DNA from: Candidatus Latescibacterota bacterium
GTDB lineage: Bacteria; Latescibacterota; UBA2968; UBA8231
Direction of reading: 5' to 3'
DNA: 64,000 nt
NCBI GenBank assembly: GCA_022819745.1
Contig: JAJEGS010000030.1
Span: 1 to 64,000, forward strand
In this document: positions 25,057 through 34,597 of the stretch, one piece after another
How positions within the stretch are numbered: the first letter of the stretch is position 1
Layout: each line of letters starts with the position of its first letter
The notes under the pieces: generated by a model
Told to the model about the DNA's origin: nothing
The model's input: the letters and a program-made list of their open reading frames with translations, nothing else
The model's database searches: none
Position numbers and translations under genes: made by a program

Positions 25057-27153
25057 ATGGCTATCCCCAAGTTCTTCCGCCCCGTTCGAGAACTCAACGA
25101 CGAAGAGCGCCAGCGCGGGTTGGGCAACATGACCCGGCAGGCAATCTCAGCGGCAGGTGCCGACGGACTGGCATCCGGCGGGTTTCTCGCCTCGTTCGCC
25201 CTGATTTTAGGAGCCTCCAATTTCCACATCGGTATCATGACGGCCATCCCGTTCATCATGCAGCCCTTACAGCTAGTCGCGGTGCTCGCCATCGAGCGAT
25301 TGCGGCTGCGCAAGGCCGTCGCGGTCACCGCCTATTTCTTGGCCTACGCAACCTGGATACCGGTCGCGCTGCTTCCCTTCTTGGTCGAGGTGCCCAACCC
25401 GAGCGCCGTAACCCTCATGCTCGTGTTCATCGCCCTGCGAGGCATAAGCAACGCCTTCGTGAACGCGAGTTGGAACGGCTGGCTGCGCGACCTCGTGCCG
25501 CAGGACCTGATGGGCAAATTCTTCGCCCAGCGTCTGCGAGTGGCGACGATTGCGGCGGCGGTGTCGGGGCTTATTGCGGCCCTCTATATCGACTGGTGGA
25601 AGACATCCGGCCCGAGCGATGAGATCTTCGCCTATTCGTACGCGATGCTATTCGGCAGCGTCGTGCTGGGATTCGGTGCTGTCGGGTTCATGGCGCGCAT
25701 GCCGGAGCCACAGATGGTCGTCCCCATCGACGAACGTCCCTCAGTATTCAGCAGCCTCGGAGCACCATTCCGCGACCGCAACTTCCGCCAGCTAATCAAT
25801 TTCCTGTTCCTGTGGAACTTCGTCGCCCATCTGGCGGTCCCCTTCTTTACCGTTTACATGCTGACCAAGCTCGACATGAGTCTGACCTGGGTCGTGGGGC
25901 TAGGCGTGTTGAGTCAACTCGCCAACGTCCTCTTCCTGCGGGTCTGGGGGCCGTTCGTCGATCAGTTCGGCAGCAAGGTGGTGCTGTCGCTTTCCTCGTC
26001 CCTCTACTTCCTCGTCATCCTCGGCTGGACCTTCACCACGCTGCCCGAAAAACACGCATTCACAGTGCCTCTGCTTGTGGCCCTGCACATGCTGATAGGA
26101 ATCGCAAGCGCCGGCATCAACATCGCGACGACGACAATCCGCATGAAGATGGCACCGCAGGCCCAAGCCATGACCTACCTGACGGCCGCATCCCTAGCGG
26201 CCAGCCTCGGCGCGGGCGTCAGCCCGCTGCTCGGCGGCGCTTTCGCCGACTTTTTCAGCGTGCGTCACCTCGAAATCGCAGTGCAGTGGGTCGATCCGGT
26301 GCGCACCATCGGTTTTCCCGCGGTCTTTCTGACCGGCTTCGATTTCCTGTTTGTCATCGCCTTCGTCCTCGGTCTATTCACCCTCGGCGTACTGGCGGGC
26401 ATTCGGGAGGAAGGGGAAGCGGAAAGTAAAGTCGTGATGGACGAACTCGTGTCGCAGACGCGCCAAAACCTGCGGGTGCTGACCTCCGTCCCAGGCTTGA
26501 GCTTCGCAGCAAATTTTCCAGTAGAGTCTCTCCGTAGGCTCCCTCCCATACCCGGGCTCGATGTGGCCGTCGGCGTCACTTCCTACCAGCTATCCTCCAC
26601 CATCAAGGCTGCGGTCGAAGGACTCAACTACGGGCAGTTGCGGGCCGGCCAATTGACGGATCACGTCAGACAGTCGGTCGAAAAAGCGGCAGACACAGTA
26701 GAGCAGATCGGCAAACAGGGTGCTGAGGTGGCGACGGGTGCGACCGAAGGGGCCATGTGGGCGGCGGCGGATGTCGCGATGGGAGTCGGACGCGTCGCCG
26801 AGGAAGCTATGCAGGGCACTATGCAGGCGCTCGCCAAAACCGCGACCGATCCGCTCGACGCACTGCGCGGCGCCACGCACGGCGTCATCCAAGGGGCGAG
26901 CGAGGCCGGGCTACACGTGGGCAACGCCGTCAGGCACGCGGTGAAGGCGGCGCGCGAAGCGGCTGGCGATCTCGGCGTTTCAGAGCAGCAGGCGGGGCAG
27001 GTGGCGGCACAGGCAGCCGTCGAATCGGCTGCCCAGCTCGGCAAGGAAGTAGAGACCGAGGTCGTCGATGCCGTCCTGCACGAACTGATGGACGATACCG
27101 ATACGCGGCCCGCAGAGGAAACAGCCTCCGACGATCGCTCGAAACAAACTTAG
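25057..27153 (+). CDS. MFS transporter fused to a long Ala-rich amphipathic tail
   Basis: The 698-residue protein has about 12 membrane helices (roughly residues 25-450) of the major facilitator superfamily. Recognisable blocks are GFLASFALILGASNFHIGIM, RGISNAFVNASWNGWLRDLV and GPFVDQFGSKVVLSLSSSL. After about residue 460 comes a tail of about 240 residues rich in A, G, E, K, T and V with 11-residue-like periodicity (AVEKAADTVEQIGKQGAEVA, EAMQGTMQALAKTATDPLDA), resembling LEA or apolipoprotein-type amphipathic helices. The ATG at 25057 (MAIPKFF) fits the fold start; an upstream frame to 24937 is unlikely. Substrate unknown. Confidence 0.82.
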   Translation: MAIPKFFRPVRELNDEERQRGLGNMTRQAISAAGADGLASGGFLASFALILGASNFHIGIMTAIPFIMQPLQLVAVLAIERLRLRKAVAVTAYFLAYATWIPVALLPFLVEVPNPSAVTLMLVFIALRGISNAFVNASWNGWLRDLVPQDLMGKFFAQRLRVATIAAAVSGLIAALYIDWWKTSGPSDEIFAYSYAMLFGSVVLGFGAVGFMARMPEPQMVVPIDERPSVFSSLGAPFRDRNFRQLINFLFLWNFVAHLAVPFFTVYMLTKLDMSLTWVVGLGVLSQLANVLFLRVWGPFVDQFGSKVVLSLSSSLYFLVILGWTFTTLPEKHAFTVPLLVALHMLIGIASAGINIATTTIRMKMAPQAQAMTYLTAASLAASLGAGVSPLLGGAFADFFSVRHLEIAVQWVDPVRTIGFPAVFLTGFDFLFVIAFVLGLFTLGVLAGIREEGEAESKVVMDELVSQTRQNLRVLTSVPGLSFAANFPVESLRRLPPIPGLDVAVGVTSYQLSSTIKAAVEGLNYGQLRAGQLTDHVRQSVEKAADTVEQIGKQGAEVATGATEGAMWAAADVAMGVGRVAEEAMQGTMQALAKTATDPLDALRGATHGVIQGASEAGLHVGNAVRHAVKAAREAAGDLGVSEQQAGQVAAQAAVESAAQLGKEVETEVVDAVLHELMDDTDTRPAEETASDDRSKQT

Positions 27154-27195
27154 GTCGTAGAACGGCCCCAACCGTCCAGCAATTGCTGCGGCTTC

Positions 27196-28818
27196 TCAGA
27201 TGGACTCGGCGTCTTTCGCTTCACCTTCGTCCGAAGCCGTTGGTTCGGTGTCCTGCAAGGCGGCAAAACTGACTAGCTTGTCCTTGAGGCGTCTAGAATA
27301 GGTGACGAAGTTGGAGAGTGTGCCGGCATCGGACCGGTCTGGATCTGCCAACAACGGCAGCAAATCTCGGTTGATCTCGTCCAGCATCCCTTGGAGTTCG
27401 TTAGCTCTTGCCGTGACGTCCAATTGGTCCCCCTCCGCTAGCGACTTGTGAATGTCGTCGAACAACGCCAGCGTTTGGCTAGAGAGCTTCCGCACCATAA
27501 GTAAGATGTCGCTTTTCAACTCAACGTAGCGCTCGCTCATAGCTTTCTTGGTGTTGAAAATGTCTTCTATTGAATCGTATATCTGGAAGAGATAATCAAA
27601 CTGAGTGTGCAGTCGCAGTAATTCTCTCGATTCGCGTTCATGGGAAACGGAGGAGACGGCTTTGGCAAAATAGCCCACGTACTCCTTTTCCAAGAAGTTG
27701 ACGTATTCCATTCGCTTGGCCGACGCTTCAAAGATGCTGCGGTAGTTGGACTCAATGCTCAGCGTCACGAGATTGTAGCTTTCCTGTAAAAAGCCCAACA
27801 GATCCGCGAGATTGCGGCGCAAGTCGGACTTCACCGTCTCAAAAGCGCTTTGCTCATTAAACGTCGGAATGTCCAATCGCGCAAAATCCATCTTATCCTC
27901 GCCCAAAAGCGCATCAACCAGTCGAGTGAAGGGATTGATCAATACGACGAAAATCAGACTCGCCACCACGTTAAATACGAGGTGTATATTGGCCAATGCG
28001 ACTGCCGGGTTGGCATCGAACTCATTCAGCCTATCTCCGAACAGCAGGAGAATCGGCAGAAAAATCAACACGCCGCCAACATTAAAAAAGAAATGACTGA
28101 GCGCGGTCTTTTTGGCGGCAACGTCCATATTTAACATCGCGAGCAATGCCGTTGCCGTGGTGCCGATATTGGCCCCCATAATGAGCGGAACGGCGTTTTC
28201 AAGGCTCAATAATCCTTGTTGCGTAAAAATGATCGCCAGTCCGGTTGTCACCGAACTCGATTGCACCGCGGCCGTAAATAGACAACCCACCAAAATGGCA
28301 AATAACGGATTCTGCGGCTGGATGAGGTACTTGGTCAGTGCTGGTTCATTCTGGAGCGGTGCGAGTGCCGCAGAAATAAGATTGAGGCTGAAAAAGACAA
28401 AGCCAAAGTAAAATATGGATTTGCCGAAGATGGAAATTTTCGAGCGAACGAACGAAAGTAAAAAGCCTATAATGATAAATACGGGCGCAAAAGCCGTGAG
28501 TTTGAACGCAACTAGTTGAGCCGTAATCGTGGTGCCAATATTCGCTCCAAAGACAATACCCACGCTGCTTTTGAATGAGAGAACGCCGGCATTAACCAAG
28601 CCAACGGCGATTACCGAGGTCGCCGAACTAGACTGGATAACAGCGGTTACTAAGGCACCAATAAGGACGCCTATGGCCGGAATTTTAGTCGCTCTGGCGA
28701 GGAACTTGCGGAACTTTTCGCCAGAGATTTGTTCAATCTCCGTGGAAAAGCTCTCCAACCCAAAAACGAAGAGAATGATGGCGGTTACTCCGGCCATAAT
28801 AACATGGATGTGTTCCAT
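27196..28818 (-). CDS. Na/Pi cotransporter (NptA/PNaS family) with PhoU-like domain
   Basis: The 540-residue protein has two inverted halves of the Na/Pi cotransporter fold, each with the QSSSA-type signature: AVIQSSSATSVIAVGLV (about 60-76) and AAVQSSSVTTGLAIIF (about 182-197). Also seen are GANIGTTITAQL and GANIGTTATALL. The C-terminal 210 residues form a helical PhoU-like domain. It likely moves phosphate with sodium, and such proteins may export phosphate. GAGGAA precedes the ATG. Base composition looks more A/T-rich than its neighbours by eye, consistent with acquisition. Confidence 0.92.
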   Translation of the reverse strand: MEHIHVIMAGVTAIILFVFGLESFSTEIEQISGEKFRKFLARATKIPAIGVLIGALVTAVIQSSSATSVIAVGLVNAGVLSFKSSVGIVFGANIGTTITAQLVAFKLTAFAPVFIIIGFLLSFVRSKISIFGKSIFYFGFVFFSLNLISAALAPLQNEPALTKYLIQPQNPLFAILVGCLFTAAVQSSSVTTGLAIIFTQQGLLSLENAVPLIMGANIGTTATALLAMLNMDVAAKKTALSHFFFNVGGVLIFLPILLLFGDRLNEFDANPAVALANIHLVFNVVASLIFVVLINPFTRLVDALLGEDKMDFARLDIPTFNEQSAFETVKSDLRRNLADLLGFLQESYNLVTLSIESNYRSIFEASAKRMEYVNFLEKEYVGYFAKAVSSVSHERESRELLRLHTQFDYLFQIYDSIEDIFNTKKAMSERYVELKSDILLMVRKLSSQTLALFDDIHKSLAEGDQLDVTARANELQGMLDEINRDLLPLLADPDRSDAGTLSNFVTYSRRLKDKLVSFAALQDTEPTASDEGEAKDAESI

Positions 28819-28874
28819 TGATTCCTCTCTTATATCCCAAGGTATTGAGATTCGCTAGCGAATAATCTGAGAAT

Positions 28875-30287
28875 TCACGGCAGAAAGGCCAAGGCTTCTT
28901 CCGGGGTCGCCTCGCCATCCAACACAGCTCGACGCAGGGCTGCGGTCAGGCTCTCGGGCCCGGTTGGCGGGAGAGGTGGAGCGGCCTGCGGGTCGCCGAT
29001 CCACGCTGCCAGTTCGGCGTCCGCCAGCCATAACCCGTACACCGGTCGCCGCCCGACGAACCCATTGCCGCACGCCGAACACCCCACTGGTGTGCCGACC
29101 TCATCGCCGACTGCTGCATTCAGCCGCGCCGCTTCTTCGTCCTGCAGAGGCCGACGCCGAGTGCACTGGGGACACAGCCGACGCACAACGGCCTTGTCGG
29201 TGCCGCCCAGCAAAACCCGACTAAGCGCCGCCCGGTCAATCTCAAATTCCAGCAACTTCTGCACCGCCTCTATCATACTCCCGGCCCGCATTTGGGCCAG
29301 CACCACAGCACCGCTACGCACCCCTTCGAGCAGCGCTTGGGCTTGGTCAACATCTCGCACTTCGTCTAGCACCACAACATCGGGACTCATGTCCAGCGCC
29401 GCCTGCCACAAGGTTTTAAAATCAGGGATAGCACCATCTCGTAACTCTAGCTGCACCAATTGCTCAGCCCGGTACCCAACGCGGTGATCCAGGCACACCA
29501 CCAACCGTCCCGCATCGGCCCAGTCCCGGGCCAACACCAAGCGATGACGCTCGTCTTCGGGCCCTCCCGAGCCAACGAGCAGGAAAAGCCCCGGGTGTGC
29601 CCCAAATTCTCGTCTGAGGCGTTCGGCTTGCTCCGGCATGTAGCCCAGATCTTCCAACCTTGTCCCTTCGTAATCAGTGAACAGATGGAGATGGAAATGA
29701 GAGCCCAAAGTGGAGGGCACTTCGGTCAACCGCAACTGACAGCCTACCTCCCCCCAAGTTTTCCTAGCTAGGCCTTCACTCAATTGATCGGGCGCAGCTT
29801 CTGCCAAGACGGTTAGCCCCTTAAGCCACGTCCCCAAAGGCTCTGTCAGGCAGTCCTCAAAACGGGCCATTTCCCGGCAGTGCTCCACGCTATAGAGCAG
29901 GCGCAAGCCAGCGTACAGAGGATCGAAATACACATCCCTAGCTCCCTCACCCAAGGCGTCCTGCAAAATGCGCTCGCCTATTTCGGCTACTTGTTCGGCA
30001 GCGGGTTTGTCGGCTACATCCTCGATCACTACCCCAGGACGGTCTGCCAAACGCCCGGCAAAAAACGCTAACCAACGGTCAATCGCCTCCTGCAATAGGT
30101 CGCGCTCCTGCCTCAGTACCTCGGCATAGCGCTCGATCTCCTCTAGGTCGAAGCACAGATTGCGGTCGCTTTTCTCGCCTTTGAGAGCTTTGTCCTGCAC
30201 CCGGCGATATATTTCCGGGCGGCTCAAGCCGAGTTTATCCACCGCCTCGTCGAGGGAGAAGAAGCCTTGCTGTTGGACCATGCTCAC
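28875..30287 (-). CDS. Degenerate GspE/PilB-like protein with N-terminal HTH
   Basis: The 470-residue protein begins with an excisionase/MerR-like HTH (FFSLDEAVDKLGLSRPEIYRR, about 9-60). Then comes a type II/IV secretion ATPase-like region. The C-terminal hallmark VVRRLCPQCTRR...CSACGNGFVGRRPVYGLW and the Walker-B-like SPDVVVLDEVRDVDQAQALL are recognisable. But Walker A is replaced by LLVGSGGPEDERHR and the His box by VLAQMRAGS. It therefore probably neither binds nor hydrolyses ATP. No pilus or secretion gene is adjacent. GTG 30287 overlaps the MscS stop (GTGA); ATG 30281 is an alternative. Role unknown. Confidence 0.72.
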   Translation of the reverse strand: MSMVQQQGFFSLDEAVDKLGLSRPEIYRRVQDKALKGEKSDRNLCFDLEEIERYAEVLRQERDLLQEAIDRWLAFFAGRLADRPGVVIEDVADKPAAEQVAEIGERILQDALGEGARDVYFDPLYAGLRLLYSVEHCREMARFEDCLTEPLGTWLKGLTVLAEAAPDQLSEGLARKTWGEVGCQLRLTEVPSTLGSHFHLHLFTDYEGTRLEDLGYMPEQAERLRREFGAHPGLFLLVGSGGPEDERHRLVLARDWADAGRLVVCLDHRVGYRAEQLVQLELRDGAIPDFKTLWQAALDMSPDVVVLDEVRDVDQAQALLEGVRSGAVVLAQMRAGSMIEAVQKLLEFEIDRAALSRVLLGGTDKAVVRRLCPQCTRRRPLQDEEAARLNAAVGDEVGTPVGCSACGNGFVGRRPVYGLWLADAELAAWIGDPQAAPPLPPTGPESLTAALRRAVLDGEATPEEALAFLP

Positions 30288-31099
30288 TCCTCCCGTTTCA
30301 GGTCAATCGCTGTAGCTGGCACTGTAACCGCCAGACCTGCGGTCTCAAAAGCTGTGCGCATGCGAATGACCACCTCGCCGAAGATATTCATGTCATCGAC
30401 ATCGCTCCATGCTACCAGCATCATCTTCACATCCTCCGCGGTCACTTCCGACACAGTGCAGGAAGGAGCGGGATCGTCGAGTACCTGCTCGTGCTGGGCT
30501 AGCACGTCGAGGGCCAAGTCTGCGACCCAGTCCACATCCACATCGTACGGCACGGCGATGGGGATGCGGATGGCGCGCTGCCCAAGGGAAGAAAAATTGA
30601 CGATTTTATTGCGCCAGATCACCATATTGGGCACGACCAGCCGCACATTGTCGAGCGTCACTAGGCCAGTATATGTCATCTTGACCTCCGTGACCCGACC
30701 GATCTGCGGCGGCGGTCCAAACTCTATGAGGTCGCCCTGCTTGAAGGGCCGGGCTGCCAACATCATCAACCCCGAAAAATAATTGGCAATAGACCGGCGT
30801 GCCCCCAAACCGATGATGATGCCGCTAATGCCAAAGGTGGCCAGTACCGCTTCTACTGGAAAACCAATCTTCTTGAGGGCTGATACCCATCCCACAATCA
30901 AGGTTAGGTAGCGCAGTACCGTACCAAAATAATCCCACAGGATTTCGTCCCAGCCTAGGCGCTTGGCAGTGCGGGAGACAAAGCGCTTGACCCAGCGGCT
31001 GGCCAGCCAAGACGCTAAGGCAATGAGCAGTCCTAGCACCAAATCGGCGAGGCTGCTTATCAGCCATTCCCACAACCGATCTACATAGACATCAATCAT
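30284..31099 (-). CDS. MscS-family small-conductance mechanosensitive channel
   Basis: The 271-residue protein has N-terminal helices (about 10-32 and 60-80), the pore helix VEAVLATFGISGIIIGLGARRSIANYFSG and the MscS beta domain (KQGDLIEF...GRVTEVKMTYTGLVTLDN..LVVPN). The C-terminal domain is short. The channel opens on membrane tension to release solutes during hypo-osmotic shock. It overlaps the upstream potassium-channel gene by 8 bases and the downstream GspE-like gene by 4, so the three form one coupled operon. Confidence 0.92.
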   Translation of the reverse strand: MIDVYVDRLWEWLISSLADLVLGLLIALASWLASRWVKRFVSRTAKRLGWDEILWDYFGTVLRYLTLIVGWVSALKKIGFPVEAVLATFGISGIIIGLGARRSIANYFSGLMMLAARPFKQGDLIEFGPPPQIGRVTEVKMTYTGLVTLDNVRLVVPNMVIWRNKIVNFSSLGQRAIRIPIAVPYDVDVDWVADLALDVLAQHEQVLDDPAPSCTVSEVTAEDVKMMLVAWSDVDDMNIFGEVVIRMRTAFETAGLAVTVPATAIDLKREE

Positions 31100-32252
31100 G
31101 GTCCAAACTCTCCGCTACGCCCACTGCCCGCTGCGCCATGAGTCGTCCGCCCAAAGTAGAAGGCGAGATGATCTCATCGACGCCTATACTCTCCACCTTG
31201 GCGATATTTTCCTCGTCCTCAATGCGCACAATAATGCGGAACTTGTGCTGCTCCCCGGCTTCGCGCAGGGTGCAGGCAGTAAGAGCCACTAAAGTATTGG
31301 TGGCGTCCGAATCCGTGGCCGCGATTACCGCGGTAGCACTGGATAGATTGGCCTGCTCCAACACGGCTCGCTCCGTGGGGTTGCCTTGCAAAACGTCAAG
31401 GCCGCTGTTTTTGAGATATGCAACGAACTCTTCGCGCTCTTCGATAATGAGGAACGGCACCTGTCGCGTGCGCAATTCATCGGTGATGCTCTCGGTTACT
31501 TTGGTATAGCCGCACACTACTATGTGATCCACGCTCTTTTGAAATTTGCTCACCACAGCGAATACTCCTTTTAGCCGATTCTCGATCAGCGGTCCCAGCA
31601 ATACGGTTAGGGCCGTGATAAACGATCCAATGCCAACGCTCACCATGGAGATAGCAAACCACTTGGCGTTGGTACTCTGGGGCAGCATATCCCCGTATCC
31701 TAAGGTGCTATACGTGACGACCGTGAAATAGACCGCGTCCGCCCACGTCTCAATGCCGCTGAACTCAGCGCGTAGCAAATACGCCCCGCCAATGCCGTAG
31801 GCCAAAGCGAAGATGATCGACAGCACGGCAATCACTTCGGCATAGCTCCAGCGGTGGCGCTCGCTGTGGTGAGAAAACTCGGTGCGCAATAGCCCCAAAA
31901 ACACCAAACCCGCTGCCGACAAGATACAGTTCCGCAATGGCAGTCCTTGGTATAGATGGGACAAAACGTTGAGCAGCAGCGCCACCACGGCCCAGTTGCG
32001 CGCGCGCCGTCGCCGCTCGGCCAACCCCTTGCCTAAAACGATGAATACGACGCCCAAGAAAACCGCCACGAAACCACCCAACTGCGGGGCGGGGACCACT
32101 TCCAGATAGCGGCGCATTTCGCCCAGTTCGACAGCCAGATACTGGTCGAGGTGAAAGATCTCGCCTAAGCCCATGGCCAAGGTGAAAAAGCCGTTGGCGA
32201 CCATAAAGGCAGCAACGAGATACGGCACATATCGCCATATAAGCGCCTTCAT
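31092..32252 (-). CDS. Two-domain potassium channel with TrkA-N (RCK) domain
   Basis: The 386-residue protein has four N-terminal hydrophobic helices (to about 122), then a pore module. The selectivity filter is TVVTYSTLGYGD (177-188) between helices at about 140-162 and 195-220. A RCK/TrkA-N domain with Rossmann motif HIVVCGYTKVTESI (about 241) follows. It conducts potassium under control of a nucleotide or ion bound to the RCK domain. The extra N-terminal helices are unusual for two-TM channels. It is the first gene of the operon with MscS and the GspE-like protein. Confidence 0.9.
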   Translation of the reverse strand: MKALIWRYVPYLVAAFMVANGFFTLAMGLGEIFHLDQYLAVELGEMRRYLEVVPAPQLGGFVAVFLGVVFIVLGKGLAERRRRARNWAVVALLLNVLSHLYQGLPLRNCILSAAGLVFLGLLRTEFSHHSERHRWSYAEVIAVLSIIFALAYGIGGAYLLRAEFSGIETWADAVYFTVVTYSTLGYGDMLPQSTNAKWFAISMVSVGIGSFITALTVLLGPLIENRLKGVFAVVSKFQKSVDHIVVCGYTKVTESITDELRTRQVPFLIIEEREEFVAYLKNSGLDVLQGNPTERAVLEQANLSSATAVIAATDSDATNTLVALTACTLREAGEQHKFRIIVRIEDEENIAKVESIGVDEIISPSTLGGRLMAQRAVGVAESLDHD

Positions 32253-32277
32253 AGTTTGCTCCAGTACCTCAAACCAT

Positions 32278-34479
32278 TTACAGCCATTTCTCGCTCCAAG
32301 CGTAGCCCAGCCCCACTTGCAGTTCCGATTTGACAGCCAGCGCCTGAACTTGACTATCGCGGTGCAGAAACAAGTTGGCGTCGAGGGTAACGGCCAGATT
32401 GCCCAGCAACCGGATGCGCAGGCTGTTGAAATTCTGCAGCGACAGCGTACTCCTTTGCCTTACGCCCCAAAAGAATTTGGTCTGAGAGGACACAACATTA
32501 CCCGGCCGCAATTCTTCTTTGTACTCGGGTGCTATTTCTAGCCCCATTACATTGGTCGCTTGGACCTGATCTCTTTCCACAGCCAGACCGATGCGGACGC
32601 CAGCATTCGAGCCAAATTTTTTATGCAGCCCCCCTTTGAACCGCAGCGCAAGGGGATGTTTCTCCCCCAAGGCGGCTGTCCATACCGTGTTAATGTCGAG
32701 CCCTAAAAAAGGAGCGAGTCCGCGCTGCGACCACGTGTAGAGCACGTCCCCTTCCAAACGGTCCACGGCCTCGCGGAGGCTGCCGCGGGTGCGCAACTGG
32801 CCGAAACCGGTGCGCAGCAGGGCAATCAGTGTGCCCCGCTGGCTCAAGTAGCTGGTGCGGCTCTCGAACCGTCCATTCCAGGCCAAGGCATCGTGGCCCC
32901 CTAGAAAGGAGACGCCGCTGTAGCGGCTAGCCGAGGCGTCGAGAGTTGTATGCGACAGCGAGCCGTTGAGCTTGGTGCTGTTCTTCCAAACGCTCCGTCC
33001 GCCCCGCCGCACTCCGTCCCAGCGCCCCAAGTTGGGGTATCTGCGGATGTGATCCTCCAGCATCTGCTTCAGCGTAATCCAATCCCCCGATTCCATATTG
33101 GGGGCCTCTTTTTTGGTCCAGTAGTCGTCCCCCCCAGAGGCTAGATACGAAGTAGTGGCCACTTGGTACTCCTCCTCTGGCACTAGAGGCCGACCGCCGA
33201 TCAAGCTGGTCTGGACATCGTACCCCGAAAAAACTAGTCGCTGACTTCCCGCAGGCCGCTTGGCGCTGCTAGCGGCCATAGCTTTCAACTGGCTCCCCAG
33301 CACCTCCATGCGAACTAGGACATCATCGTAGCGCACTAGGTTGGCCAGAGTCCCTAGCTGGATATCGCCATCCAAGGTTAGGCTCCGCAGGGTTCCTTGG
33401 TTAATCACGCTCACTTCCGTGTTCAGCCGCGTGCGGATCAGATCGGCGACCCATTGGGCAGCGTCCTCAATGGGTTCATTGGTATTGCCAAGCTGCTGTT
33501 GCTGGGCTCGCTGTACGGCTTCTTGCTGCTCGTCAATAAGAGACGCCACGGTCTGGTCTTGGGGAACCTCGGGGCTTAGAGGCACTAGCCGAGGCTGCAC
33601 ATCCACCAAGACGACCTTGTCCTCCTTTCGGCGCACGGTCATGTCCATCTGTCCCAAGAAAGCGCCCCAACCCGGCGTGGAGACCAAATGCCCACCTCCG
33701 GCAAAGCGCACCACATGTTCGCCAGCACCTCTGCGGGTTTCCCGGCCAAAGCCTCCGGCGATGCACAGGTCCACTTGTGGGAAAGCCCACACCAAGTCGC
33801 GTGCCTCCTGAGCGCTCATGTGGACCAAGACCACTTGCAGATCCGCCTGCCCTGCCGGTCCCTCCAATAAAGTCTTCAAAACCAAGTGAGGGTCGTCGAT
33901 GTTGAGAGCGGGATTTTTCACAGGGTTGATCACTTTTAGGGCCTGGGGCGAGAGCAAGCCGATGAGGGCAATCTGTAGTCCGGCCCGCTCCACGAGGACA
34001 AAGGGGGCAAACAAGGCCGTGCTGTCCGGTGCTACCCGCACATTGGCACTTAGCACATTGAAATTCGCCTCGCTAGCGCGGACGCGAAGGGAGTCGAGGC
34101 CGTAGTCGAATTCGTGGTTTCCCACCACCATCGCATCATAGCCCATCGCGTTCATCAACCGCACGACCATTCGACCGGCGTCCACACCAGCGAGGGGAGA
34201 ATCGCCCAAGGCATCGCCCCCGTCCACGATCAGAATGGAGTCAGAGTGAGCACTGCGCTGCTCCTCTATCAGATGGGCCAAGCGGGCAAAACCGCCCCAG
34301 TCGGCTTCGTCGAAATAAGGCTCTGGCCGCAGTCGGCCCAGCAGGTCGTTGGTGTGCAGGATGGTCAACCGATGCTCGCTTTCTGCGGCAGCGGCTGCAC
34401 TCCAGATCAGGACCATCAATAAAGTACGCCACCAGACCGTGTAGGCACCCCGATTGAGGCGCAATTCAAACCTGTCCAA
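32278..34479 (-). CDS. UshA/5'-nucleotidase-like protein fused to a beta-barrel-like domain
   Basis: The 733-residue protein has a signal peptide (about 14-33), then a metallophosphoesterase domain (37-300) and a 5'-nucleotidase C-terminal domain (about 330-470, INQGTLRSLTLDGDIQLGTL, YLASGGDDYW). From about 500 to 733 alternating strands (GTLIALLRTGFGQLRTRGSL, VLYTWSQRGLAPFLGLDINT, AVTLDANLFLHRD, LQVGLGYAWSEKWL) resemble an outer-membrane barrel. Several metal ligands are altered: HTNDLLG (L47 for His) and AGGFGRE for the GHTH motif; GGD and GNHEFD remain. Activity is therefore doubtful. The start is a TTG preceded by GAGGAT. The fusion is seen directly; its location in the outer membrane is inferred. 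Confidence 0.72.
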   Translation of the reverse strand: MDRFELRLNRGAYTVWWRTLLMVLIWSAAAAAESEHRLTILHTNDLLGRLRPEPYFDEADWGGFARLAHLIEEQRSAHSDSILIVDGGDALGDSPLAGVDAGRMVVRLMNAMGYDAMVVGNHEFDYGLDSLRVRASEANFNVLSANVRVAPDSTALFAPFVLVERAGLQIALIGLLSPQALKVINPVKNPALNIDDPHLVLKTLLEGPAGQADLQVVLVHMSAQEARDLVWAFPQVDLCIAGGFGRETRRGAGEHVVRFAGGGHLVSTPGWGAFLGQMDMTVRRKEDKVVLVDVQPRLVPLSPEVPQDQTVASLIDEQQEAVQRAQQQQLGNTNEPIEDAAQWVADLIRTRLNTEVSVINQGTLRSLTLDGDIQLGTLANLVRYDDVLVRMEVLGSQLKAMAASSAKRPAGSQRLVFSGYDVQTSLIGGRPLVPEEEYQVATTSYLASGGDDYWTKKEAPNMESGDWITLKQMLEDHIRRYPNLGRWDGVRRGGRSVWKNSTKLNGSLSHTTLDASASRYSGVSFLGGHDALAWNGRFESRTSYLSQRGTLIALLRTGFGQLRTRGSLREAVDRLEGDVLYTWSQRGLAPFLGLDINTVWTAALGEKHPLALRFKGGLHKKFGSNAGVRIGLAVERDQVQATNVMGLEIAPEYKEELRPGNVVSSQTKFFWGVRQRSTLSLQNFNSLRIRLLGNLAVTLDANLFLHRDSQVQALAVKSELQVGLGYAWSEKWL

Positions 34480-34492
34480 ACTATCTATCCTC

Positions 34493-34562
34493 GCCCAAAA
34501 AAGTGATGCTAGCGCGCAAGTCTTCGCGCTCGTGCGACAGTCTTTTAATCACGGACAACTCC
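34493..34562 (-). pseudogene. Short remnant of a class V aminotransferase 3' end
   Basis: The frame reads MELSVIKRLSHEREDLRASI (then TFLGE), matching MVIKPLPHGREGLRTSITFF of the intact aminotransferase encoded at 48092-49261. The DNA words AAAAAAGTGATGCTAGCGCG and CAAGTCTTCGCGCTCGTGCG align with 48166-48200. Only about 23 codons remain. It lies directly between the nucleotidase-like gene and the duplicated flank. Confidence 0.65.
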
Positions 34563-34597
34563 ATGTTGTGAATTTGACAACTGTCAACATTGGATAG

